Assembly: GCA_030681645.1 (NCBI GenBank)
Contig: JAUXRX010000048.1
Location: 1 to 64,000, forward strand
Length of the DNA stretch: 64,000 nucleotides
Direction: 5' to 3'
DNA from: Archangium sp.
GTDB taxonomy: Bacteria > Myxococcota > Myxococcia > Myxococcales > Myxococcaceae
Position numbers and translations under genes: made by a program. How positions within the stretch are numbered: position 1 is the stretch's first letter; the number at the start of each line of letters is the position of its first letter. The notes below the pieces were generated by a model. It did not search any database. It saw only the letters and a program-made list of their open reading frames with translations, and was not told the DNA's origin. This document shows, piece after piece, positions 18,002-25,912 of this stretch.

Positions 18002-18712
18002 TTACATTGTCCGCTTCTTCGCGACCACGCGCCACGCCGCGATCCACAGCGTGGCCTCTTTCTTCGTCAGCCGGCCGCGCACCAGCGACGCGAGCAGGTC
18101 GTCGATCGCGTGCCGATCGTCGCTGTCGGCCCGCAGAAAGCCTGACGCGGCCATGCCCAGCTCCATCGACTCGCGCACCTGCCGCAGCAGGGCGTCATCG
18201 GCGAGCGCGGGCCCGGTGGTGGTGATCACCCCGCGGCGCCCCATGGCCAGCTCGTAGCCGTACACGACCACCGCCTGCGCCAGGTTGAGCGAGGGCTGCT
18301 CGTCGGAAGAGGGAATGAACGAGAGCGCGTGGCACTGCAGCAGGTCCTCGTTGAACATGCCGTTGCGCTCGTCGCCGAACACGAGGGCCCAGGTCTCGTC
18401 GGGGCGATCGCCGACGGTGTCCGAGAGCTCCCGCGGCGTGAGGCGACGGCGGCCCTCGATCTGCCGCATGGTCGTGCCCACCACCCAGCTGCAGTCGGCG
18501 ATCGCCTCGGCGAAGGTGTCGACGCGCCGCACCGACTCGAGCAGCTCGCCCGACTTCACCGCGAGGCGGTTGAGCCCCGGAACCTCGAGCAGGAGCGGGT
18601 TGGGCGAGACCACCACCCAGTCCGAGAGGCCGAAGTTCTTCATCGCGCGGGCGATGGCGCCGAGGTTGTCGGCGTTTCTGGGACGAAGGAAGACGAGGCG
18701 CGGGGGTTTCAC
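18002..18712 (-). CDS. SPOUT-family RNA methyltransferase (TrmJ/TrmH-like)
   Basis: A 236-residue enzyme that methylates RNA ribose with S-adenosylmethionine. Motif 1 is LVFLRPRNADNLGAIARAMK (the NxGxxxRxM substrate loop). Motifs 2 and 3 are WALVFGDERNGMFNEDL and SLNLAQAVVVYGYELAM, which form the trefoil-knot SAM site. The C-terminal extension of about 80 residues (LLRQVRESMELGMAASGFL) matches TrmJ-type proteins that act on position 32 of tRNA. The GTG at 18712 is chosen because the frame upstream runs into the 87-bp tandem repeat and then antisense to the next gene. Confidence 0.88.
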   Translation of the reverse strand: MKPPRLVFLRPRNADNLGAIARAMKNFGLSDWVVVSPNPLLLEVPGLNRLAVKSGELLESVRRVDTFAEAIADCSWVVGTTMRQIEGRRRLTPRELSDTVGDRPDETWALVFGDERNGMFNEDLLQCHALSFIPSSDEQPSLNLAQAVVVYGYELAMGRRGVITTTGPALADDALLRQVRESMELGMAASGFLRADSDDRHAIDDLLASLVRGRLTKKEATLWIAAWRVVAKKRTM

Positions 18713-18954
18713 GGAGCGGAGCCGCCAGCAGCGGAACGCTGCGCGAGACAGACTGGAGCGAAGCGGAAGTCTGGCCGAGGCGAAGCGACCCGGGGAACCG
18801 GAGCGGAGCCGCCAGCAGCGGAACGCTGCGCGAGACAGACTGGAGCGAAGCGGAGGTCTGGCCGAGGCGAAGCGACCCGGGGAACCGGAGCGGAGCCGCC
18901 AGCAGCGGAACGCTGCGCGAGACAGACTGGAGCGAAGCGGAAGTCTGGCCGAGG
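18713..18954. repeat. 87-bp tandem repeat, 2.8 copies
   Basis: Copies start at 18713, 18800 and 18887, each with GGAGCGGAGCCGCCAGCAGC; the third is cut short near 18954. Copies differ by a single base (for example AGGTCTG instead of AAGTCTG in the second). The unit length is a multiple of three and has no stop in some frames on either strand, which artificially extends open frames. Each unit contains AGACTGGAGCGAAGCGGAAGTCT, a short stem-loop. It fills the gap between the divergent methyltransferase and zinc-finger genes, where their promoters should be. Confidence 0.95.
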
Positions 18955-18998
18955 CAGAGGGACCATCAACATGAGCAGGTGTGTTACCTCCTGCGGGC

Positions 18999-19577
18999 GT
19001 GAGTGCCAACGCAAGCTGTGTGGACCATGCCGGCGTCGCGGCGAGCGGCCCGTGTCGGCGCTGCGGTTCCTTTCTGTGCGCGGACTGCCTGGTCGGCGGC
19101 CACTGCGCCGCGTGTGTCAGCCGGGCGGCGCCCCCCGAACCGCGCGCCTTCGGTGGGTGGCTCATCCTCTCGTTGCTCACGCTCTTCAGCCTTCCGCTCC
19201 GCTTCCTCGCCACCGCGCTCAAGTCCGGCGTCGAGCTGCGCAAGGTCGACGACATTCCCGCTTCTTTCGCCCTCGACCCGAGCTGGTACGTGTGGACGGC
19301 GCTCGGCCTGGTGACCGACGCGATCCTGGTGGGCCTGGCGCTCTTCGCGCTGATCGCGTTCCTGAGGAAGCAGAAGGCCACCATCGTGCGGATGCAGTTG
19401 TTCTACGTCGGGGTCTTCTGCGTGAACGTGCTGATGACGATCGGGGAAGCCGTCGAGAGGACCGCGAGCGACCCTCCGGTGAACATGTTCGGAACGGTCT
19501 GGCCGCTGGTCCTCCCGGTGTTGTGGATCAACTACTTCCGCACGTCCGCGCGGGTGAAGCAGACCTTCCTCCGATGA
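18999..19577 (+). CDS. Zinc-finger (B-box-like) protein with DUF2569 membrane domain
   Basis: About 192 residues. The N-terminus has a B-box-like metal site: CVDHAGVAASGPCRRCGSFLCADC then CAAC (Cys/His spacing typical of bacterial B-box fingers). Next is GGWLILSLLTLFSLPLRFLA, the signature of DUF2569, followed by three more hydrophobic helices (about residues 85-110, 128-145, 165-182). It is therefore an inner-membrane protein with a cytoplasmic metal-binding head. The GTG at 18999 or 18981 could be the start. The stop overlaps the next gene (ATGA at 19574-19577), so the two membrane proteins are coupled. Confidence 0.65.
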   Translation: MSANASCVDHAGVAASGPCRRCGSFLCADCLVGGHCAACVSRAAPPEPRAFGGWLILSLLTLFSLPLRFLATALKSGVELRKVDDIPASFALDPSWYVWTALGLVTDAILVGLALFALIAFLRKQKATIVRMQLFYVGVFCVNVLMTIGEAVERTASDPPVNMFGTVWPLVLPVLWINYFRTSARVKQTFLR

Positions 19578-20674
19578 GCACGCTATACGGCGGGGCCGTG
19601 AACACCGCCGCACCGTCGCTCGCCATCATCTCGCCCGTGAAGGACTTCCTGTTCTTCTTCGCCTCGGCCCTGGTGGTGCTCGTCGCCTGGTTCGCGTCGT
19701 CGGTGATGCACGTCGACGGCTACACCATCCTCGCGACGGTGGCGGTGGTGTCGAACGGCCCCCACCTCGTCTCCACGTGGACGCGGGTGTACTTCGACCC
19801 CAAAGCGTGGCGCGCACAGCCCATCGCCACCGTCGGCATTCCGCTGGTCATCTTCACGCTGGTGCTGTTCGCGAACTGGAAGCTCCAGTCGTTCGGCCCG
19901 CGGGTGCTCAACTCGGTCATCCTCTACTGGGCCACGTGGCACTTCGTGGCGCAGAACTGGGGAATCTTGCGGATCTACCAACGCAAGTCGGGCGAGCCGG
20001 TCACCTCGTGGGCGCAGAAGCTCGAGCGGCCGTTGCTGCTGCTCATCGTCCTCTTCTGCATCTCGCACCGGCTCTACACGGGCCCGCGCGTGCTCTTCGG
20101 AGTCGAGGTGTTCTACCCGCCGCTCCCCCGCGCGCTCGTGCTGGGCCTGCTCGCGCCGATCTTCTTCCTGCTGGGCTCGTTGCTCTTCGCCCGGGTTCGC
20201 GAGCGCAGCCAGCCCTGGGCGAAGGCGTCGTGGCTGCGGCTGGCGTTCATCGCCTGCTCGTTCCTCGGCTTCTTCGTGCCGTTTCAGCTCATCACCTCCG
20301 ACGACACTTCGGCCTTCGCGGCGGCCGCCTGCTGGCACGGCTTCCAGTACCTGGGGATGGTGCGCCACTACAACCTGAACGCCTGGAAGGGCGGGGTGAG
20401 CGGCGAGGCGAAGGTGATCTCGTGGCTCTCGCAGCCCGGGTGGACGCGCGGCTTCCTCTACTGGGCGCTGCTCATGTCGCTGGCGGGCGCGGTCTACGTG
20501 GTCGTCTTCGCGCTCTCGCTGGTGACGAGCTGGAATTTCTACACCTGGGCCGGCGTGATCTGGGTGAGCCTCACGCTCTCGCACTACTGGATCGACGGCG
20601 TGATCTGGAAGCTGCGCCGGCCTGAGACGGCGGCCCGCGTCGGCATCGCTGACTCACTCAGCGCGGGAGGTTGA
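19574..20674 (+). CDS. Multi-pass membrane protein with conserved-looking intramembrane His residues
   Basis: A 366-residue protein with about eight or nine hydrophobic helices. His residues sit in or next to the helices: SNGPHLVSTW, YWATWHFVAQNWGI, CISHRLYTGP, CWHGFQYLGMVRHYN and LSHYWIDGVIWKLR. Such a set of His can bind a metal in membrane enzymes (hydroxylases, desaturases, carotenoid oxygenases of the Brp/Blh type), but I do not recognise the family and claim no activity. It is translationally coupled to the zinc-finger/DUF2569 gene upstream and convergent with the barrel gene downstream. Confidence 0.6.
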   Translation: MSTLYGGAVNTAAPSLAIISPVKDFLFFFASALVVLVAWFASSVMHVDGYTILATVAVVSNGPHLVSTWTRVYFDPKAWRAQPIATVGIPLVIFTLVLFANWKLQSFGPRVLNSVILYWATWHFVAQNWGILRIYQRKSGEPVTSWAQKLERPLLLLIVLFCISHRLYTGPRVLFGVEVFYPPLPRALVLGLLAPIFFLLGSLLFARVRERSQPWAKASWLRLAFIACSFLGFFVPFQLITSDDTSAFAAAACWHGFQYLGMVRHYNLNAWKGGVSGEAKVISWLSQPGWTRGFLYWALLMSLAGAVYVVVFALSLVTSWNFYTWAGVIWVSLTLSHYWIDGVIWKLRRPETAARVGIADSLSAGG

Positions 20675-20744
20675 GCGCGACGTACAGCTCGGCGATGAGC
20701 TCCTCGGGGCGATCCTGGAGGGCGCGCCAGCTTCGGGAAGGCAT
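20658..20744 (-). CDS. Possible 28-residue small protein
   Basis: A short frame, MPSRSWRALQDRPEELIAEL and on, starts eight bases after the stop of the barrel gene on the same strand and overlaps the 3' end of the convergent membrane-protein gene. It looks like a short amphipathic helix and could equally be a chance frame or the end of a decayed gene. Reported only because it follows a gene at operon-like spacing. Confidence 0.2.
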   Translation of the reverse strand: MPSRSWRALQDRPEELIAELYVALNLPR

Positions 20745-20752
20745 GGTGGCGC

Positions 20753-21616
20753 TCAAAACGCGAAGCCGAGCCCCGCGTACGGCCCCATGAAGACGTCCCG
20801 GTGCGCGACGCCGTCGACCACGCCCTGATCGTCGAGCAGCTGCGCGCGCCACCCCAGCCGGAAGCCCAGCGCGCCCATGCCCACCACGAGCCCCGCGCGG
20901 CCGTCGAGCTGCCAGAACGGATACACCGACCCGTACATGCTCGCCTCGAACGCGAGCGGCCCCGCGATCCACAGCGTGCCCGAGAACCCCATCGTCGGGC
21001 CCCCCACCACCACGTCGGCCGCGAAGATGACGTCCGCGCCCAGCTCTGCGCGCACCCGCCCGCGGCTGCCGCTGAGGATCGTGTAGCCCGCTCGCGCGCT
21101 CAGCTGCTGCAGCGTGTCCGACCCGTCGCTGCCGTCGTCCGTCGCCAGGCTCAGGTGGTGCGCCGAGATGCTGACCCCGAAGCGCTCACCCTCGACGCCG
21201 GCGTTGAGCCCCAGCGAGTAGCCGCGGTCCTGGTTGGTGAAGTACAGGAACTCGAGGCCCGCCGTGGCGCGCAGCGGCACCGGGGGCCCTTCGTCCGCGG
21301 AGTCGATCAGCTCTGGAGCGGCGTACCCGTAGCCGTACATCGGCACGAAGGCGCCTCCGAAATACCCCAGCGGCTGCGGGCGGAAGAACGGACTGAAGGG
21401 GGGCAGGGCGGACGACGACGCGCTGCTGCTGCTGCTGCTGGACGAGGAGGACGAAGAAGACCCAGGTGAATCCACCGGCACTGCCGCGTGCGTAGTCCGG
21501 GCACCCGAATTTCCACCGCTCGTGGTTCCGCCGCTGCCACCCTTCCCGAAGCGCGCCTCGGCAGTCCCGGCGTGCAGCACCGCGCACAGCACCATCGTCA
21601 CCTGGGAGATCCGCAT
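20753..21616 (-). CDS. Secreted outer-membrane beta-barrel-like protein with poly-Ser linker
   Basis: About 287 residues from ATG 21616. A signal peptide (MRISQVTMVLCAVLHAGTAE) is followed by a Gly-rich segment and a run of 13 Ser, then FRPQPLGYFGGAFVPMYGYG. From about residue 105 the sequence alternates hydrophobic and polar residues in strand-length pieces and ends LGFAF, the aromatic C-terminus of outer-membrane barrels. No enzyme motif. The Ser run is coded by mixed Ser codons. Its start codon overlaps that of the SGNH hydrolase gene on the other strand. Confidence 0.65.
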   Translation of the reverse strand: MRISQVTMVLCAVLHAGTAEARFGKGGSGGTTSGGNSGARTTHAAVPVDSPGSSSSSSSSSSSSSASSSALPPFSPFFRPQPLGYFGGAFVPMYGYGYAAPELIDSADEGPPVPLRATAGLEFLYFTNQDRGYSLGLNAGVEGERFGVSISAHHLSLATDDGSDGSDTLQQLSARAGYTILSGSRGRVRAELGADVIFAADVVVGGPTMGFSGTLWIAGPLAFEASMYGSVYPFWQLDGRAGLVVGMGALGFRLGWRAQLLDDQGVVDGVAHRDVFMGPYAGLGFAF

Positions 21617-22304
21617 GCGCCGCACCTCTCGCCTTCACGATACGCGGTTTCACGCCCTCACACTCGGCCTGGGCCTGCTGCTGTGTGGGTGCAACGCCGA
21701 GGCGGCCGATTCGGGTCCAGGCACCATCCGCTATCTCGCGCTGGGAGACAGCTTCACCATCGGCACCGGCAGCCCGCCCGACCTCTCCTTCCCCTCGCAG
21801 CTCAAGCGGATCCTCCTCAAGCGTGGCGTCGACGTGCGGCTCGAGAACGTCGCGGTCAACGGCTATTCCACGCAGCAACTGATCGATCTCGAGCTCGAGG
21901 CCCTGCCGCGCTTCAAGCCCGACACCGTCACGCTCGCCATCGGCGCCAACGATCTCGTGCGCGGTGACGACGCCGTCGCCTACCGCCGGAACCTGAAGCT
22001 CATCTTCAAGGCGATCGCCAAGGCCCGGGTGAAGCGCACCCTCGTGCTCCCCCAGCCCGATTGGTCGCAGTCACCCGTCGCCGCCGGCTTCGGCGAGCCC
22101 GCCGCCCTGCGAGCGCGCATCGAGGCGTACAACGCCATCCTCAAGGAAGAGGCGACCGCCGCGGGCGCCACCTACCTCGAGCTCTTCCCCCAGTTCGTCG
22201 AGCAGGCGAAGCAGGGCCTGGTCGCCCCCGACGGCCTGCACCCCTCGGCGAAGGCCTACACCGCGTGGGCGGAGTCGCTCGCCGGGAGCTTTCTGGCAAA
22301 GTGA
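21615..22304 (+). CDS. SGNH/GDSL hydrolase lipoprotein
   Basis: A 229-residue lipoprotein: signal peptide ending LLLCGC (lipobox), then the SGNH blocks. Block I is ALGDSFTIGTG (catalytic Ser), the Gly block is ENVAVNGYST, block III is AIGANDLVRG (Asn) and block V is DGLHPSAKAY (Asp and His). All four catalytic-block residues are present, so it should be an active esterase, lipase or deacetylase of the envelope. GGGAG at 21603-21607 precedes ATG 21615. It may be coupled to the glycosylase gene that starts five bases after its stop. Confidence 0.85.
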   Translation: MRRTSRLHDTRFHALTLGLGLLLCGCNAEAADSGPGTIRYLALGDSFTIGTGSPPDLSFPSQLKRILLKRGVDVRLENVAVNGYSTQQLIDLELEALPRFKPDTVTLAIGANDLVRGDDAVAYRRNLKLIFKAIAKARVKRTLVLPQPDWSQSPVAAGFGEPAALRARIEAYNAILKEEATAAGATYLELFPQFVEQAKQGLVAPDGLHPSAKAYTAWAESLAGSFLAK

Positions 22305-22308
22305 AGCC

Positions 22309-23223
22309 GTGCCTGAGTACCCGGACCTCGAGCTCTACCTCTCGGCGCTGACCCCTCGCGTCGTGGGCCAGCCGCTCGAGCGCGTGCGGCTGGGCAGCCC
22401 CTTCGTGCTCCGCAGCGTCGAGCCCCCGCTCAGCGGCACCTTCGGCCGGAAGATCGTCGGCCTGCGCCGCCTGGGAAAGCGCCTCATCTTCGAGCTCGAG
22501 GGCGAGCTCTTCATCGTCGTTCACCTCATGATCGCCGGCCGCCTCCAGTGGAAGGCCGCGGGCGCGAAGCTGCCCGGCCGCGCGGGCCTCGCCGCCTTCG
22601 ACTTCCCCAACGGCACGCTGCTGCTCACCGAGGTCTCCACGAAGAAGCGCGCGTCGATTCACGTGGCGTCGGGCGAGGCCGCCCTGCGCAACTTCGACCG
22701 CGGGGGCCTCGACCCGATGAAGGCCCACGTCGACGACTTCGCCACCCGCGCGCGCCTCGAGAACCACACCCTCAAGCGCACCCTCACCGATCCGCGCCTG
22801 TTCGCCGGCATCGGCAATGCCTATTCAGACGAGATCCTCCACCGCGCGAAGCTCTCGCCGGTGAAGCAGACGAAGACCCTCACCGGCGAAGAGCTCGGCC
22901 GGCTCTACGACGCCACCCGCTCGGTCCTGGCCGAGTGGCTCGAACGCCTGCGCAGCGAGGTCGGCGACGACTGGCCCGAGAAGGTGACCGCCTTCCGCCC
23001 CGAGATGGCCGTGCACGGAAAACACAAACAGCCGTGCCCCGTCTGCGGCTCCCCCGTGCAGCGCATCGTGCACGCCGACAACGAGACCAACTACTGCGCC
23101 CGCTGCCAGACAGGAGGCAAGCTGCTGGCTGATCGCTCGCTCTCCCGCCTGCTCAAGGAAGACTGGCCTTCAACCCTCGAGGAGCTGGAGGAATATGTGG
23201 CCTCACGAGGGAGCGCACAGTAG
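22309..23223 (+). CDS. Formamidopyrimidine-DNA glycosylase/endonuclease VIII family
   Basis: A 304-residue DNA-repair enzyme. The N-terminus is PEYPDLE after the initiator, close to the PELPEVE of MutM with the catalytic N-terminal Pro and Glu kept. Lys57 lies in RRLGKRLIFELEG. The helix-two-turn-helix motif is RLFAGIGNAYSDEILHRAKL. The C-terminal zinc finger is CPVCGSPVQ then TNYCARCQTGG. It removes oxidised bases and nicks the strand. The variant N-terminus (Tyr and Asp in place of Leu and Val) and the long inter-domain segment place it in a side branch of the family, so the exact substrate is open. The GTG at 22309 puts Pro at position 2, as catalysis requires. Confidence 0.9.
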   Translation: MPEYPDLELYLSALTPRVVGQPLERVRLGSPFVLRSVEPPLSGTFGRKIVGLRRLGKRLIFELEGELFIVVHLMIAGRLQWKAAGAKLPGRAGLAAFDFPNGTLLLTEVSTKKRASIHVASGEAALRNFDRGGLDPMKAHVDDFATRARLENHTLKRTLTDPRLFAGIGNAYSDEILHRAKLSPVKQTKTLTGEELGRLYDATRSVLAEWLERLRSEVGDDWPEKVTAFRPEMAVHGKHKQPCPVCGSPVQRIVHADNETNYCARCQTGGKLLADRSLSRLLKEDWPSTLEELEEYVASRGSAQ

Positions 23224-23239
23224 GAAGCTCAGAGAAACC

Positions 23240-24892
23240 ATGGACTTGCAGAAACGTACACGGGCGGCGCTGGTGTTGGCGTTGACCCTCTCCTTCGCCT
23301 CCTCGGCGGCGTGGGCCGAGAAGACCTTGTGGCTGGTTCGCCCGCTCTACCCGGGACAGGAGACGCTCGTCGAACGCACCGAAAAGGCGCTCGACAAGTT
23401 GATGCCCGGCGACGCGCGGAAGGACTCCGTCATCGGCAAGGCTGAGCTGGCCAACACGCTCAAGGCCCAGGTCGTCACCGAGCTGCCCTGCTTCTCTGCC
23501 GACAATCGCTGCGCCGACCCGATCGACCCCTTCGTCGCCAACCTCGGCTTCGAGCGCATCGTGCTCATCCAGGGCGGGCAGGACGAGGCCGGCTTCAAGT
23601 TCCGCGTCGTCGCCTACGAGCCGAAGACCGGCAAGGTGAACCCCGCCACCGCGTCGAACGCCAACCTCGAGAAGGCCCTGCTGGGCGCGCTCGCCAAGGT
23701 CGTGCCGGCCGCCTCGACGCTCGACGTGAAGAGCAACCCCTCGGGCGCCACCGTGTTCGTCGACGACGTGAAGGTCGGCGTCACGCCGCTCAACACCCAG
23801 GTGCTGCCGGGCGAGCGCGTCATTCGCCTCGACTTGAAGCTGCACCAGCCCGTCGAAGAGACGATCGTCATCCCCATTCGGGGGGCCGCCAGCCTCGAGA
23901 AGACGCTCGAGAAGGTCGCTGCGCGCATCGTGATCACCGCGTCCCCTCCGGGCACCGAGATCTTCATCGACGGCGCTGCGGTGGGGAAGGACAAGGTCGA
24001 TCGCGGCATCGTCCCCGGCGAGCACGTCATTCGCCTCACCGCCGAGAAGCACAAGGCCTTCGAGCAGACCATCTCCGTCAAGGCCGACCAGCAGTACTCG
24101 CTCGACAAGACGCTCGAGCCGCTGCCCGGCGCGCTGGTGAAGGACGTCCCTCCCAGGGACGACAAGGTCGCGGTGCTGATCAAGAACAACGATCCGCCGC
24201 CGCCTCCGCCAGCCCCCAAGCCGTCCACGCCGGCCGATCAGATCTACGAGCGGCGCTCGTACTTCCACGCGTCTTTCGAGGTGGCCAACCTCGACGGCAG
24301 CCGGCTCGTGGGCCGCCGCTTCGACACCCGCGGCTTCGGGCGCACCACCTCGTTCATCACGCCCGGCCGCACCCTGGTCGGCGCCAGCGTCGAGTACGGC
24401 ACCTTCGGCAAGTACTTCGGCATCTCGGTCTTCGGCCTCTCGTACCTGACCAACATCGACCCCTGGCGCATGAACGTCGGCTTCACGCCCAACGAGGAGC
24501 GGGAGTCGTCACTGGGCGTGCCCTTCGCGACCTCGCAGGACAGCGTGCGGGCGAACATCTTCGTGCTGCGCGCCCTGCAGCCGCAGGTGCGCCTGGCGGT
24601 GTGGCGCTTCCAGTTCTCCCTGCAGCTGGGCCTCGAGTTCCGCACCGGCCAGATCACCGGCCTCGATCCCGGCCAGGCCACCACGCAGTACAAGGACGGC
24701 TTCGTGCCCCTCGACCTGCTGCTGGCGGGGCGCTTCAACGTGCGCTTCTTCATCGCCGACGGGTTCTTCCTGCACCTGCAGGGCAACTACACCTGGTACC
24801 TCATCGGCGAGCGCGCCACCGACGAGACGGGCACCCTCTTCGCCTCGCCCAACAGCTTCGGCTTCAACGGAGGCGTCGGCTATGGCTTCTGA
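23240..24892 (+). CDS. Exported protein with two PEGA domains and a C-terminal beta-barrel
   Basis: About 550 residues from ATG 23240. A signal peptide ending AAWAE is followed by a soluble N-domain (to about 150) and two PEGA repeats: STLDVKSNPSGATVFVDDVK and RIVITASPPGTEIFIDGAAV, each followed by a LPGERVIRL- or VPGEHVIRL-type strand. A Pro-rich hinge (PPPPPPAPKP, near residue 333) precedes a strand-rich C-terminal domain ending GGVGYGF, an outer-membrane barrel ending. PEGA repeats are surface-layer-like and bind cell-wall or polysaccharide partners. The next gene starts before this one stops (11-base overlap), so the TPR protein is a likely partner. Confidence 0.75.
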   Translation: MDLQKRTRAALVLALTLSFASSAAWAEKTLWLVRPLYPGQETLVERTEKALDKLMPGDARKDSVIGKAELANTLKAQVVTELPCFSADNRCADPIDPFVANLGFERIVLIQGGQDEAGFKFRVVAYEPKTGKVNPATASNANLEKALLGALAKVVPAASTLDVKSNPSGATVFVDDVKVGVTPLNTQVLPGERVIRLDLKLHQPVEETIVIPIRGAASLEKTLEKVAARIVITASPPGTEIFIDGAAVGKDKVDRGIVPGEHVIRLTAEKHKAFEQTISVKADQQYSLDKTLEPLPGALVKDVPPRDDKVAVLIKNNDPPPPPPAPKPSTPADQIYERRSYFHASFEVANLDGSRLVGRRFDTRGFGRTTSFITPGRTLVGASVEYGTFGKYFGISVFGLSYLTNIDPWRMNVGFTPNEERESSLGVPFATSQDSVRANIFVLRALQPQVRLAVWRFQFSLQLGLEFRTGQITGLDPGQATTQYKDGFVPLDLLLAGRFNVRFFIADGFFLHLQGNYTWYLIGERATDETGTLFASPNSFGFNGGVGYGF

Positions 24893-25901
24893 GTTCCGCG
24901 CTGTTTCCTGGGTCGCTCCGCCTCGGCGCATCTTCCGCTTCGCTTCAGCTGCGCTCGCCCTGGTGCTCTTGGCCTCGGTCGCGTTTGCCGATCCGCTCGT
25001 CGGGGCCGGCGTGGGCAACGCCGACACCTTCGTGTCCGAGGGCAGCAAGCTCTTCAACAAGAAGCAGTACGCCAGGGCCGCCGAGCAGTTCCTCAAGGCC
25101 ACCCGCGCCAACCCCGCGCTGCCGCAGACCTACGCGCAGCTCGCCCGCGCCCAGCTGCTCGCGAAGGAACTGCAGCGCGCCTGCTACGCCTACCGGGTGT
25201 ACCTGAAGTCGGTGCCTGACGGCCCCGATCGCAAGAAGGCCGCGGCCGAGAGCGATCAGTGCGAGCGCCAGGTGAAGGGGCTCAAGAAGCCGCCCGAAGA
25301 CCCGACGAAGGGCTTCGTCGACCAGCGCGCGGCGTTCTTCACCGCCCTCGACGCGAAGCTGCTGCTGGGGCCCGGCTCCGCCTCCGACACCCTCAAGGCG
25401 CTGGTGCGCGAGGGCTTCCTGGGGCCCGAGCTGGGTGAAATGGCCCAGAAGCTGGGCGCCGCCGCCACCGCCGAGGCCGAGTCGGTGCACAAGCGCGCGC
25501 TGAGCGGCGAGAAGCTCGGCACCGAGGTGCTCCGCAGCGCCCGGCCGCTCTACCAGGTGGCCCAGGACGCCGGCGCTTCCGCCGCCGACGCGAAGGGCAA
25601 GATGGCCTTCCTCGACGGCCTGGCCGAGCTCAACGAGAAGGCCTGGAAGAAGGCCGAGACCCACTTCGCCGAGGCCGCGAAGCTCGACCCCGAGAACAAG
25701 GAATACGTCTTCTTCAAGGGGCTCGCCCTCGTGCAGGCCGGCGAGCGCGTCGCGGCGCTCAAGGTGCTCGAGGCCGATTTGAAGGACGACCCCCGGACCG
25801 CGGTGTTGCGCGCCGCGCTCGCGCTGGGCGATTCTCCCGTCTCCGGCGCCACCGAGCTCGAGAAGCTCCTCTTCACCACCCGCTACCCGCCGGAGAAGTA
25901 A
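24882..25901 (+). CDS. Periplasmic TPR protein
   Basis: A 339-residue protein. A Trp/Arg-containing leader precedes a hydrophobic stretch ending ASVAFAD, a likely signal peptide. TPR units are visible at GSKLFNKKQYARAAEQFLKA and KAWKKAETHFAEAAKLDPEN, with further degenerate helices between. TPRs are protein-binding scaffolds. It overlaps the PEGA-barrel gene and is followed 11 bases later by the kinase gene, so the three are probably one transcription unit. Confidence 0.7.
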   Translation: MASEFRAVSWVAPPRRIFRFASAALALVLLASVAFADPLVGAGVGNADTFVSEGSKLFNKKQYARAAEQFLKATRANPALPQTYAQLARAQLLAKELQRACYAYRVYLKSVPDGPDRKKAAAESDQCERQVKGLKKPPEDPTKGFVDQRAAFFTALDAKLLLGPGSASDTLKALVREGFLGPELGEMAQKLGAAATAEAESVHKRALSGEKLGTEVLRSARPLYQVAQDAGASAADAKGKMAFLDGLAELNEKAWKKAETHFAEAAKLDPENKEYVFFKGLALVQAGERVAALKVLEADLKDDPRTAVLRAALALGDSPVSGATELEKLLFTTRYPPEK

Positions 25902-25912
25902 GGGCAGGCAAC

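Noticed and set aside
18713-18954. CRISPR array
   Set aside because: The repeats are 87 bp, directly adjacent and without unique spacers, and no cas gene is present.
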